From the NCBI GenBank assembly GCA_963969395.1, contig OZ017804.1, positions 5,828,001 through 5,892,000 on the forward strand: a DNA stretch of 64,000 nucleotides. The letters are read 5' to 3'. Origin of the DNA: Pseudoscleropodium purum. Lineage: Eukaryota > Streptophyta > Bryopsida > Hypnales > Brachytheciaceae. Shown piece by piece: positions 45,880 through 57,759 of this stretch; position 1 is the stretch's first letter; every line of letters begins with the position of its first letter. The notes beneath the pieces are model-generated. The model was given only the letters and a program-made list of their open reading frames with translations. It was not told the origin of the DNA and ran no database searches. The position numbers and the translations under genes were made by a program.

Positions 45880-48800
45880 AGACAATGGAGTACAACTGTA
45901 CCATCTTGACACCTAAAAAGCAATTCTCAACTGGCGAGTGGCGACGTTGCCGAAGTCCTTGAAATCTGCGCCTGGTCCTCGCCTGCCCTCCTGCCACGGA
46001 TTATTTATAACTTCAATCTGGCCCACCCGACCGCCCATTTCATCCGAACCATTCAGGCTTCGCTAGATCTAACGACCCGTACCGAAGTCCCCAACCGGCT
46101 TCACGTGACAGCAAAGACTTTTTGCAGCATTTCGGCGACCGATTGGCACGATCTTTCGCTGCACGCCTCTGTGTCGTTGAAGCTGCAACTACAGACTACT
46201 GTGCTAGGAAGCTTATAAAGACTTCAGTTGTTACAGCTCAATGGTCTGTATCATTGAGTGGTCAATGCGTGGACGTGACAGCCATCACACTCACATCGAA
46301 ATTGGCGACGACCTGTTCCTGCACGCCTCTGTCTCATTGAAGTTACAACTGGAGAATGCTGTGCTAGGAAGCTTATAAAGTCTTCAGTTGTTGATGGGAC
46401 TTGTTCTTCATCACGGCTCCATGTGTGCTCAGATTTGTTAGCCATCACAGCTCATATCGAAGCCAGCTTCAGTTCTGTTCAATAGTCGCAGCTACTTCTC
46501 TATTCAGTGGTTCCAGGAGTTGATCGATGTCGATCATTTAGAATCTGCGACGGGGGTACCAGTGAGCGGAAAGGGCTCAGCACTGGCTTGGTTTTCTGTT
46601 GATCCACGCGATCTCTGGATGCTATTCCAGTGCTGATTACTTCCACTTTTCTTGCTATGGAGCTTCTCGTTCTGGGACAGTTTGTGTCGCGGGGCTCGCG
46701 GCATCTCTTCCAGCACAACTAGTTGTATTGGATTCTCTTGAATGCTGATGGCATTGCGGTATTGTGTTCACATTCAGCTAGTGTCCGGAGGATTTGACAG
46801 GCATTGTACATATTGGCATTTGCTGCATATTGAATGTGCAGGATGAGAGTTTTAGAACAGATGTGGATGATATAGATTGTGTATGATTTTCTGCCGTCAT
46901 GGAGAGCTGCACTGGACAGCGAGTGCACGCAGCAGTTAAGTTACAAACACGCGGGCAGTTACACAACCGCATCCATATTTGGATGAATTTTCACCAGGTT
47001 TGGATGTTACTACTGGTCAGTCATTTCGATATACTGTACCTCTTTATTCACCTGGATGGATCTCTTCATCCGTTCATCCGTGTCCAAACCCGGATCAAGG
47101 TCTGAGATTTCTTCTGAACGTTCAGTTTGCTTGGAACAGTTGGAAGTAATTAAAAATCCTCCATAATACTTGTACCATTGATCCAAGTAGATCATCCTTT
47201 CTTCTCTCCATTGATTTTATTAAATAATTGAAATCCCAGTGTGAGGGGACAAGGCGAAGTGCTATGTGAGCGGTGCACTGCACTGGAGTTTGCCGTGTGT
47301 AATGATCGGGATATTCCCGATCGGATGGTTGAGCACTTGCCGGATCAAGATTTTTATAACTCTTATTGGTGATCGATCTATTGTTTTTAGTGGAGCTACG
47401 GTTAACAGGAGGGCTACGCTCCATCTAAACCTCGCATTGCGTGCCTATCACAGTGATATGTCTGGAAATTGTCTGCACAACAACAGCACCAACCAAGTTC
47501 TAATTTAAATCTTTTGAATTTTCTTACCACGATTACGAATCAGAATTCACGGGTAGAATTTACTCTATCATTCCCCATCTTCAGAATGCATTTCTTGGAG
47601 TCGAAATCATCCGTCTGACTGAATTCCCTGGAACGAATGGTGCCTCAAGGGATGAATTTGTTCGCTCATCTCGCACCTTCTGACCGCGTCCAACCTCGGC
47701 TCTCAGGGTTCCAGATGCCTTTCATTGTACCCCTGAGTCATTCGTGTGTTTGCCTAACGGGAAGAGAAGAGAGGGAGAGAGGAAGAGTCTTCCAATTTGT
47801 TGACGTCGACAGTGTCAACGAGGGCTTAGAATTCCTCGTGAGGAGAAGAATAGACGTACCGCGGCTATACGGAAGGGAAGGGAACGTGTGAATTGGCTGG
47901 CGCACCGACTGTTCTCGATTCTGTAAGGTTTTGAAACGGTCTCGATCCCATCTTCTTTGCGATTTTTTCTGACCTCGATTCTGTAAACCTGTCATCGTCG
48001 AGTTGTGGTTCGATTCTGCGTAGAAACGTAGTACAATTAGACTCCACGGATCGCTTGTTCTGGCTTAAAAAGCGATCAGCGGAAACTGACAAGGTCTTGA
48101 TGCTTTCTATTGCTCGGTTTTGTCTGTATCGAATGGTGCGTGAAAGTTTAAGGAAACATCTTACAGGTATGTTTATTTTGCCATCTAGAGATGAAAGACC
48201 GTGCTGGAATGATCAGTTGTCGGTGTGAACATTTGTCGGTGTCGGTTGTGTGGGACACTCGATTGAGTCGATTCCAACCAATCGTTTGGCTTATTCTACT
48301 GCACAAGAGTTATGAAGTAAGTAATCGGGGTTTTCGGGAACCTGAATTTTATAGAAAGAAAAGGTAGCTGTCCTCTTCAAATTTACGTATTTCAAGAAGT
48401 GATATGAAGAAGGGCAAGCGAGCGCCCTTCTGAAATTTGGAGATGTTGCTAGGGTCTCGTACTTTAGAGCATTCCTATGGTCCTTCAAATGGCTGCCTGG
48501 TTGCCTGGAGAGCCGGTTTGAAGGTCCACAGGTTCTGCCAAGAAATGAGACCCCTTGCCCCACGCTAACAGGCGCGCCACTGCCGCGGGTCCGCCAATTT
48601 TGATGATTGCCGCGCCATCTAGGCTCGCTTTGGAGAGCCTTTCCAAAGAAAAGACAAGTAAAATATTATCATGATTGCACGTCTGCCTTTTGTGGCATGA
48701 GTTGTCCCATGCATGCCTCAAATTCCAACAGTTTTGGTGGGACACTTTTCGTCAGTTTGGAGGGCCAAATTTAAAGAACCATAGGGGAAGCTTTTACAGT

Positions 48801-49440
48801 GCCGAAGGTCGGCTGTTAGTGGAGTGGAATTTGAACCATTTTGGACAGGAAAGCTGAACAGGAGTAGTTTACCTTTCTTTTGAGTGAGGGTTTAGTTTAG
48901 CTGATTAGAAGTGTATTTTGTAGGACGGGCTTTTTTTCAAGAAGCTTTCACCGAAAAGACTGACTGAAAGCCTGGTTTTTTAATTATGTATGGGGGATTG
49001 TTGAGTCGATGATGTGCCTGTTGTTTGAAATGATGGATCAACTTCGTGAAATGTCGGATAATTTTATTCTGGTTCAACGGGCCTTCCAGGCAGCGTTTAA
49101 AATTCTGTTCTCTTCGATCTTGTCAGAGCGCCCCGCAGCGTGACCCGCAGAACTATCATCCTTTTTTACGACATCCATCCACCTGATACTTGCTTTCATC
49201 GATAATATTATATATCTAGAATTAATAAACTTCATCCAGAATTTAGAGAATCTCACATGCCTCGGAGATGATGGCCCTATCCGAGTTGAAAAGGATTCAC
49301 GTGCGAAATATATATCCTTTTCTAATTCCTTATCCAGTGCACGAAGGAACCAGCATTTACAAATCCCTTGCCTTTGACTTCCGAGTTGTTTTCCTGCAGG
49401 GGAACAGAAAGACACAGTCCTGAGAAAAATTTGAGCCAAC
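45880..49440 (+). repeat. Directly duplicated segment, copy 1
   Basis: Moderate GC. It matches 60630-64000 in the same order. Landmark pairs: gtacaactgtacc/gtacagttgtacc; ggaaagggctcagcactggc; tgattttctgccgtcatgg; ggaagtaattaaaaatcctcc; gaatggtgcctcaa; gacgtcgacagtgtcaa; gggacactcg; caagccttccaggcagc-type near 49075. Similar frames are not maintained between copies (indels not in threes at 46900 and 47640), so most is probably non-coding: promoter, leader or long RNA. The short frame at 49034 (MDQLREMSDNFILVQRAFQA) is not preserved in copy 2. Confidence 0.6.
46140..46410 (+). repeat. 161-bp internal tandem duplication, copy 1 only
   Basis: tgcacgcctctg at 46160 recurs at 46320, and gctaggaagcttataaag at 46203 recurs at about 46364. 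Copy 2 (60.89-60.98 kb) has one instance only, so this arose after the large duplication. Confidence 0.75.
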
Positions 49441-50242
49441 CGAGTCCATAGCTCTCTCTAGCCTCTCCTACTACTTCGTTTTTTTATTTCCTCGTTTTTC
49501 ATTGATAAATTTCAAGTATTTCTACAGTAGTTCATCTGAGGTAGAGTAGGGTGAGTCACAATATAGCACATATCCTATTCGACATTTCGTCAGTGTACTA
49601 ATAAGTAAATCCTGGTATTATGAAGTTACTCTCAAATTACATGAATTTATTTCTGATATGGATTCCTTCTTCTTATTTGTTGACAGCGCATATAGGAAGA
49701 TGAGGATGTGTTGCTTGATAGTATGATGGTCAACTTATCTATTCCACGGAGTTCAAGCTTTCTTCTCTTTCTTCTTGTCTAGACTGACCAACACAACAGA
49801 GAAATTTGGGATGTAGTTTAGAGCACAAAAGATAGAGAATTCCTGCTCTGCTATTGTACTGCAACCGATGTATAATCTGATTATTCCTTCTGTAGACTTA
49901 TCCCCAAAGAAGAAGCTCGAATTGGAAGTCAGTTTGTTAGGACTCATTCAATTTGCTCTGTATCTGGCATTTCTCCATGTAATTGCCTAGCCTGCTGCCT
50001 TACAAATGATGTGGACTTTATTGCGTGTTCCATTCCAGCAACTAAAATGATTCATTTCACCCTGAATTAGTGGTCTCAAGCCAGATTATCTATTGAATTG
50101 GTCATTTTTCTTAATGGAGTAGTGAATGTCTTATTCAGTTTTGTTCTGGAATTTCTAATTTTTAATGCCTGCAAATCTTGATATCCTGGAGGCTGGAGCT
50201 TGCTGTTAAACTTCTCAATTGTGTTGGCGAGAAGGGCCTGCA
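49441..50242. other. Spacer, possible leader of the following frame
   Basis: Moderately AT-rich. It ends in an acceptor-like tract (cctgcag at 50236-50242) just before the candidate start codon at 50252. No other gene is recognised. Confidence 0.4.
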
Positions 50243-50251
50243 GTCTTCATC

Positions 50252-50419
50252 ATGGCTGGCCAACAAGATCTTCTTAACAGATGGTTGAGCGAAGTATTGG
50301 AGAGGGACACTTTGAATCCTTTGAGTCGCAAGGGCCAACCGAACGAGATTCCCAAGCTTGGTCCGTCTCTTCCCACTTTGCTTCTTTCTTACTTTTTGCA
50401 ACAACTGAAGGAACCATGA
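50252..50419 (+). CDS. Candidate short coding exon, unknown function
   Basis: The ATG is in good plant context (atcATGGC) and follows a strong acceptor by 9 nt. The frame reads MAGQQDLLNRWLSEVLERDT and continues LNPLSRKGQPNEIPKLG to a stop at 50417-50419, 55 residues. The first part looks like an amphipathic helix. It might be the first coding exon of a gene whose leader is the duplicated segment upstream, or a chance frame. No later exons are found before the AT-rich repeats at 51 kb. A minus-strand frame of similar length overlaps it and is less convincing. Confidence 0.3.
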   Translation: MAGQQDLLNRWLSEVLERDTLNPLSRKGQPNEIPKLGPSLPTLLLSYFLQQLKEP

Positions 50420-51496
50420 ATTGCACAGAGAACCAAAGAACGAGTTTTCTATGTGGGACAGTTAGAGTAATTTGGGTTCTAACGTTGAAATCATCCAGTC
50501 TAAATGATAGATTGTATAATTTCTTTTTACAAGGAAGGTGTATACACGACATGCCATGTTTTTAAGAGTGTGCAAGGAGTGTGATTACAGAGTGACTCTA
50601 CATTGAGAAAAGATGTATGATGAAGCTCATATTCTTTGTACGCTACCGTATGTCGATATGTAGTTTTGATGAGTAGATTCCTAAACACTCTTCTAAATAT
50701 TAATGTACTCACGCTAATTTCTTTTTTCATAAGTTCTGGTGTGATGAATTAACCTCTCCATCGATCTCAAGCGCATGGACATCCTGAACACAGCTGAAGT
50801 AGTACGAGGTGGAGAGCTCTCACGATGTCCAAGTACTTGGGATGCACTGAGTGAGGGTTGTATCCATCTCCAAATACTAAAAATGGGAGGGCGCCACTCC
50901 CCATGTCAAACGCACTTAAAAAATTTTGTTTCTCCATTTGTTTAGAATTGTCATATTTGTACATTTTTAAGGTAACATCTAAAATCTTTTGAAGAAGGAT
51001 TTGAAAATTATTCCTATTATTGAATTGTATAAGGAAGTATTAAATCTTGTTGGCAGTGAAAAAGAAGATTCTAGAGTCTCTTGGATTACATTTTGTGGAC
51101 ACCAAATGAATAAACTATGAATTTTCAAAGGGCTGAAAGTTGGGGTATGTAAAGTCAATTTAGATTCTTAGAAATAGAAATCATACATTTTAGGCAAGAA
51201 ATCTGTAGAGGTAGATTTCAGAAACAAGGTACAATTAAATAAAGTGAAAACATCCAAAAATGTCAAAATAAGCAATTCAATATATATAGTTGGTAGCACT
51301 TGCTTTAAGAAAAGGAACATTTTTGTAATATCAGCAATTGAACATCATGAATCTTCAACAAAAAAAAATGAAAATTTGGTATATAATATGTAAATACTGC
51401 AAATTTTCAAAATGGAAGCTCCCTAGATCATTGAAAATGTCATATAGGATGGTCATAAAACCAAAATCTAAAATTATAACAATTAACTAATCACAA
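50420..51496. other. Spacer, becoming AT-rich
   Basis: No recognised gene. The short minus frame at 50767-50964 has no known features. Confidence 0.5.
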
Positions 51497-52410
51497 TTAA
51501 TTCCTAAAGTCCCAAGGTCTCTTTTCCATCAAAAACCACTTAAAATTGCCATTTAGACTATAGCTTAGAGGAAAAAAAATTAATGTTTTTTTAGCATATC
51601 TAACTGTAGGATCTTGTACAAAACTAGTGCAAGAATGTGTAGAATTTTTTTACAAACTTTGACCATGTAGATTGCAAGATATTTGCGATTAATGTGAAGG
51701 AAACAAATATTTTTGTGCTTTGCTCAACTACAATTTTTAGTTTTGAACCTACATAACTTATAATTTTTGTTCTCTTGATTTTGAATTTCTAATTTTATAT
51801 GATAAAGAATTGAGTTGAGAGTCTCAGGAAATAAAAATACAAATTTAGTTTTCATTTATTAAAAAATTGTTAAATAGAAGTAGATTCAAGATTGAAAGAA
51901 AATCTAATCTTATTAATAGCTTTAAGATGGAATTAAAATACACTAATTTCAACAGCAACATTGTTCTAGTAAGAGATCTTAACCTAGTGAAACTCTTTTT
52001 TCTTAACTTGAAAACTGAAGTCAAAAATGAATCATGCTAGTTATTTTTTCAAAAAGATTTTTAATTGCTTGAAAAAAAAAATTATCCATAACTTTCACAT
52101 AACTTATTCAAATGGAATAAATCAAAGCTTCCTATGTATATAAAAATATAATCTATACCAAAAATATTTAATTTTTTTAAAAAGGATTTTTGAAGGGTTT
52201 TTTTTCTCCTTGTTGAACTTAAAAGAAGGCTTTTGTACCATAACTTTTGCTCCTGGGCTCTCATATTGAAATAAAAATTATATTGGAATGCTAATGTGTT
52301 TTTCTATCTTCACAAAAAAATTTAAAAAATCACAACAAATATTGAGGCCATAGAAGCCTATCCAAAATCCATTTTCTTTTCTAAGGGGACAATGAAACTT
52401 TAGGGGTTCA
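51497..52410 (-). mobile_element. TTAA-type element, mutated right edge
   Basis: The left end is TTAATTCCTAAAGTCCCAAG; the right end CTTTAGGGGTTCA has TTCA in place of TTAA. The body contains ctgtaggatcttgta near the left end and a tcaaagcttcctatgtata block, in the orientation of 6728-7687. About 914 bp, non-coding. Confidence 0.55.
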
Positions 52411-52569
52411 GTACATGAACAATTTAATTGCACTTTGGGGAACACTTTCATAAAAAGTCTATTTGCCCAAATGTGTTTAGCAATGATATTGGGTGTTTTC
52501 ACCTTAGATACACTTACTTTAGAGTAGTGTTTCGTGTATTAACCATTGACTGAACTTCTATAATTCGAT

Positions 52570-52720
52570 GCCCCCAGTTATCAACGCACCTCCTCCACTG
52601 CCTGCACCAGCCCCTTTGCCAGCCCCTGCACCCGGACCTGCTCCGGGACCTGCGGCTGGCGGTGCATAAGATCCTGCACCGGGCCCTGCACCAAGCCCTT
52701 CATCTGGCGCTGGATAAGAC
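52570..52720. repeat. GC-rich imperfect repeat (Gly/Ala/Pro-type)
   Basis: Short imperfect repeats of ccagcccctgc / gcaccgggccctgca type. The minus frame would give GAGPGAGS-like repeats, but no start-to-stop structure of a real protein is seen. Confidence 0.55.
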
Positions 52721-52732
52721 CCTGCACCGCGA

Positions 52733-52929
52733 ACAAACGGACTAACGCAGACGCAGACGAACGAGAACGAACAAACGAAGATGAACGAGAACAAACAAAC
52801 GCAGACGAACGAGAACTACAAAACGCAGACGGACGAGAACAAACAAACGCAAATGAACGAGAACAAACAAACGCAGACGAACGAGAACAAACAAACGCAG
52901 ACGAACGAGAACGAACAAACGCAGACGAG
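52733..52929. repeat. 24-bp minisatellite, about 8 units
   Basis: Unit approximates AACGAGAACAAACAAACGCA plus GACG. The plus frame reads NENKQTQT repeats; the minus frame reads FSFVCVCL repeats. Being a multiple of three, it keeps frames open by construction, so the overlapping frames at 52781-53050 and 52816-53016 are not evidence of genes. Confidence 0.85.
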
Positions 52930-53820
52930 GTTTAGCGCAGGGTTTCGAACTTCTTCCCTTGACTGGACGTCAACTTCCCTAATGTCACACTCGACAGCCC
53001 CATCTTTTTGTTGCATTCAGAGCGAACTGGATTTTCTCCTCGAACTCTAGACTCGAATTGCCGGGCTTATAGGATTTTCTTTGTATACAAGCACCTTCGT
53101 TTTCGCATCAGTGTTGCGATGGGCATATGCTTTATAGAATATCGACTTCAGAGACATTTCGCGACTTGCCGAAATTTTTTCTCTGGATCCACATCCACAG
53201 ACTTCGAGGTACACCTCTGGCCTCTGCCAACATAGCTTCTAGCCTCGACTTTGACGTCACATGCTCATAAGGATTTTGATTTTGTTGTTAAGACTTACTG
53301 TATACGGATTATGAAGAAAGACTCATACGGATCTTTATTGGTGATCCCATTTTGTATACTGTAGTCCCTTGTTTAGGTCGTCCAACTTGGAGACCGTTGG
53401 ACAGGGAATTGGAAAGACATTATTATTGTTTACAGAACTCTTTGAATCCAATTGCCGATTTGATACTACATGCCTTTAGGGTTTGCCAGTGTTTTGCCTG
53501 GGTGGATACTTTGATCCTCACAGTTTTAGGTTGGCTTGATCCGTTTGGTCACTCAATCGCTTCCTTGTTCCGTTTCCCATCAGTTTGCACTTCCTGTTTG
53601 CTCATTGCCTTGTGCTGGTACTTGCTTACTCCTCGATCACGACTTGGATTTGGGACGGTCTTGTGATGGAATGGGACTTTGCTTTGTGTGTCAGATGAGG
53701 CACTCCGCTGAGTGGCTCAACTAGTGTGAGGCATCTGTGCTGAAGGGCGTACGTCCCGCCTCGAGATGGAGCGTCTTCTCTTCTCAAGAATGCAGAAGAA
53801 ATTGCACCCTTTGAAATTCA
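52930..53820 (+). other. GC-moderate block, unassigned
   Basis: Begins with a ggtttcgaac word resembling a Pol III B box but without a matching A box or cloverleaf. Open frames at 53352-53666 and 53536-53724 have no recognised domain. It may be the leader of the telo-box-bearing locus that follows. Confidence 0.35.
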
Positions 53821-53825
53821 AGACT

Positions 53826-53930
53826 AAACCCTAAACCCCAATCGCTCTCTTTCATGGGTTCTAATTGCATGCAATGCTTTACGCTTGAGCATTCTCTCTG
53901 GTACTTCTGTGCACAGAGTGGTCATGCCTG
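53826..53930 (+). promoter_or_regulatory. Telo-box and possible 7-nt first coding exon
   Basis: AAACCCTAAACCCC at 53826-53839 is a telo-box (AAACCCTA), common in promoters of plant translation genes. A pyrimidine tract follows, then ATGCCTG at 53924-53930 directly before the donor gtaagtg. A short first exon of this kind is common in ribosomal protein genes. No following exon is found in the AT-rich sequence to 56 kb, so the gene may be truncated by the repeat array. Confidence 0.35.
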
Positions 53931-53994
53931 GTAAGTGTCATGTCTGGTATAGTTCACCTACTCAATTTCTGGAGTTGATTTCACTTATACTATG

Positions 53995-55175
53995 GGAGTA
54001 TGCCTCGTGGCAACTGTTAAAATTAAAATAAAAGTAATTTTCTATATAATTTAAGATCCAAAAATAACTCTAAAATTCATAACTTTCCTATCATATAAAT
54101 GTGAACACTGTAAAATAAAGCCTATGCACCCCTCCTTGTTGAAGGCTTTCTAATGGTACTAAAAATGCAATTGGGGGATGCATGATTTAGGAGATCTCAT
54201 TGTGACAAACATAACAAATAAACAATCTAACTTGAGGTATGGATTAGTGTGCCTTGTGCTATTACCACAACCAAAATAAAAATAGAAGTAATTTTTTAAT
54301 TTTTTAATTTTTTAATTCATAAAAATTGAAAAATTTAGTATCTTTTCATTTGTGAGTTGGAATGCTCCAAAGCAAAAGCCGTGCACCTCTTTGAAGAAGG
54401 CTTCCTAAGAAAACCAAGAGTGTAATTAAAGGACATATAGCCTAAAAGATCGCATTGTAACAAACAAACAAAACAAAAAATCTCGTTTAAGGTAAACTAG
54501 TGTATCCCATGCCACTACCATAGTCAAAATAAAAAATAAAAGTAATTTTCTAATTTTTTAATTCATCAAACCTTTGAAATTCAATAAATTTCACACTGTA
54601 GGTTGAAACACCACAAAACAAAGTTCATGCACCCCTCCATGCAAAAGGCTTTCTAATAATACCAAGAATGTGACCAAGGGAAGTATGGTTCTAAAAATCT
54701 CATTGTAATAAATAAATAAAAAAAACACTCTTACTTAAAGTACGGACTAGTGTGCCACGTGCCATTTCCACAATATGATAAAATAATAGTAAATATAATT
54801 TTCTAATTCTTTTAATTCAGAATTTAATTGAGCTTCAATAATAAGTCAATAGCTTTCACACCATAGGTGCAAATACCATAAAACAAAGCCCATACACCTT
54901 TCTTTATAAAGGACTTTCTAATAGTACTAAGAATGCAATCAATTGATGCACAATCCAAAAGATACATAATTTAGCATCTTTAAGATTAAAAATAACTCAA
55001 AAATCTGTAACTTTTATATTGTAGGTGCAAATGCCACAATACAAAGCCTATGTACCCCTCTTTGCAAAGCGCTTTCACCAACAACACCAAGAATGCAACT
55101 GGGGGATGCACCATCCTAAAGATCTCACCGTACTAAACTAACAAACAAAACAAATAGCTTAACTTTAGATATGGT
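53995..55175. repeat. Tandem array, about 250-bp unit, 4 units plus a partial
   Basis: Units begin near 54000, 54249, 54502 and 54752, with a partial one from about 54985. Shared words: gtgcc-tgccac-tacca, taaaagtaattttctaa, aaagcc-atgcacccctc, aaggctttctaa, gatctcattgtaacaaac. Units are diverged (roughly a quarter of positions by eye), so the array is old. Confidence 0.8.
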
Positions 55176-56652
55176 AATTATATTATTTAAAGACATAGAT
55201 GGATTTCTATTCTACTTTAAGTGTCTAATGCAAGAAGCTACACAAATGCTAAAAATCATTAATCTTATTTCAAGCTCAATTTTTTTCTATAACAATTTTT
55301 TGGTGATTTTTGGAGTAAATTATAAAAATTATAAATATTACGAGTTATATTTTTAGTTGGTAATATTTCACTCATTTCATTTGGATTAGTGATGTGAAAG
55401 TTATATAGAGTCATATGTGGGAGGCATTTGCAATCAAAGCATTTTTCTTAAAAAAGTTGAAGAAAAAGATTCATTTTTGAACTTAATTTTCATAATTTTT
55501 CAAAACAAAGATATGCATAGAAATTATATCACTTGTTATAATAATCTTAACATTTGGATTGACATTAATTATGATTCAATTTCATTGTAGAACTATTAAA
55601 ATTTGATTTTTCCTTCGATCTTGTACCTATTCCTACATAATAAATATTTAAATATCAATTTTTTATTTTTCTAAATTTTTTATTTGATTCTTCACCATAA
55701 AGAATTAAATCTCAAAACTATGTAGAACAAAAATACTAAGTTAAAAGGATTCAAAAGTTTGAAATCCTTACTTTGAGAGGTTAAATCTTTCTTACTTTAA
55801 ATACCAATATCTTACAATCTATAAGGTCAAAGTATTGAATTCTTTCCAATATATTCTCTAATGCAAGCTCCTTTGGTTGAATATGCCAAAAAATAGTTTT
55901 TTTCCATCTTAGTTCTTTGTATTTGAAATGGGCAATTTTGGAGTAGATTTTTTTGAAAAATAATCATGAATCTTTAGAGGTGAATCTTTAGGTAGAAATA
56001 GATAAAAGATAGAAGGAAAAAATATTTAAATTTATTAATACCTCTAAGATAGAATTGATACATACTAATTTCAATGGTGAGATTGTTTGAGTAAGTAAAC
56101 TAAATCTTGTGAAACTTTTTTTTTGAAAATTATGAAAATTGAATTAAGTCACATTTTAACTACTTCTAGACTATTTGGTGAATTTTGAAGATCTCCAAAT
56201 GGTTATTTTTTTAATGTTTTGTATATATCTTTAAATGTTTCGAATAGATTTATTGATATTTTGCATAGTTTCTTGATGACCATTTTTTTTAATAATTCTC
56301 AAGGAGATGTTATGATTGCTCAAAAAACAAGATGCTCCATAATTTTTACATTAGTAACATCACTAATACAAATAGAATGAATCAAAGTTTTCTATGTAGA
56401 AAAAAATACTATCTATAAGAAAAAAAGTTAAAAAAAAAATTAATTTTAAGTTTTTGTGGATTTTTTTCATAGTGAGGTGTAAATTGTTTTTAGTATGGCA
56501 TAACTTTTTCTTCCATGTATTGATTGAAATAAAAATTATATTCCTAGAAAGCTAATATGTTTTTCTATCTTAAAAGAAATAAATGAGAAAAAAGACATAG
56601 ATTGAAACCATAAAAACTAGGAACTTACCTAAAATCCATTTTATTCTTTGTC
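55176..56652. other. AT-rich spacer with TTAA-family body fragments
   Basis: Words such as catttcatttggattagtgatgtgaaagttat (in parts) near 55372 and tcaaagttttctatgta near 56380 recall bodies of the TTAA-type elements, but no termini were located. Confidence 0.45.
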
Positions 56653-56901
56653 ATTAGAAGATTTTTGGGGCCTTTGGATGGTTGGGAACGTAGGAAATAG
56701 GTTCAGCGCAATGGTCTGACGTGGCAGAGACCCTGCCACGTCATTGACCAAATTTTTTTTTTGGCATTTGGAGACTAAATTTTTTTTTTTTTTTTTTATG
56801 AAAAAAGAATTTTGACAGCGGGCCATTCCCCTCGTTGCGGGGAATAGTTGCAAGGGAACAGGCCTGAAATAGGCTTTGGGACCCCCCAAAACTCTTCTAA
56901 T
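56653..56901. mobile_element. MITE-like element, family D, copy 2 (249 bp)
   Basis: Ends ATTAGAAGATTTTTGGGG and CCCCCCAAAACTCTTCTAAT. It matches 30343-30652 along its length. It contains tcattgaccaaattttt, a second long T run, and the gcgggccattcccc block. The minus frame 56641-56889 is a product of the repeat. Confidence 0.75.
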
Positions 56902-57681
56902 GAGGGACTTTGATCTTTTAGGGGAGGTTAACCCTTAAAGGATATTTCATGTTTAGGCTTGGTCAAACTTCATTAGATTTCAACATTTAAAAATCCATTT
57001 GTAAAATTTGATATTTTGAACTTGTAGTAATACATATTTAAGATTTAATCTCATTTTTTCATAATTAAAAACATTAAATTGAATTTATGATTATTTTTTA
57101 AGAATCATAGTAATTACAAAAATTATTTAAATAGTATGGAATTTAAAAAAGAAAAATAGAAATAATAGTGACAGATATCATAGTGTAATTTATGTATTCT
57201 TTGAGCTCACACTTAGAGAAATTCGATAGAAAAAGTTCAAAAAGTGATGTATTTTGAGCTTTCTAGATGCTCCCTTTAAAATATTACAAAAAATTATAGT
57301 TTTAAAATTTTAGAAAAAAAAATAGAATAAAAAATAGAATGTTGGAGCCACATTTTCTTAGTTAAGCTTGAAATGATTTAAAATCAAGATCTATATGAAA
57401 ATTTTGGTTTTGACTTTCAAAATGCCCATAGGGCTTGCAATGTCTTTTAACCCTTGAATGATGGACTGGTCACTATGAACATCATTTGTTTTGGTACCAT
57501 GTGAATTTCTAGAGTAAAAAAAATGAAAAAGCATTCATTGGAAGTCAAGCTATTGCGGAAGACCTTTTTTCTTCATAAAAAATTTGGAAGTTGAATAATT
57601 GCACTTCTAGCTTGCAAGGAGAAATTCTTTGTCATTCATTGACCAAAAAATGTCTCCCACATTGTTTATAGGTTAAGGGTT
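56902..57681. other. AT-rich spacer with TTAA-like motifs
   Basis: TTAACCCTTAAAGG at 56929, TTAACCCTTGAATG at 57447 and AAGGGTTAA near 57673-57681 look like loose element ends, but no full copy could be delimited. Confidence 0.35.
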
Positions 57682-57759
57682 AAAGAATATCTCAAAGAAA
57701 TATTAATTGTAGACACTTTGAGTTTGTACACATGTAGTTCAATTACAAATGAATAGTTG

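Noticed and set aside
52938..52950. tRNA B-box-like word ggtttcgaac
   Set aside because: No A box at the right distance and no cloverleaf could be drawn.
52781..53050. NENKQTQT repeat protein
   Set aside because: The frame is kept open by a 24-bp minisatellite; the part beyond the array shows no domain.
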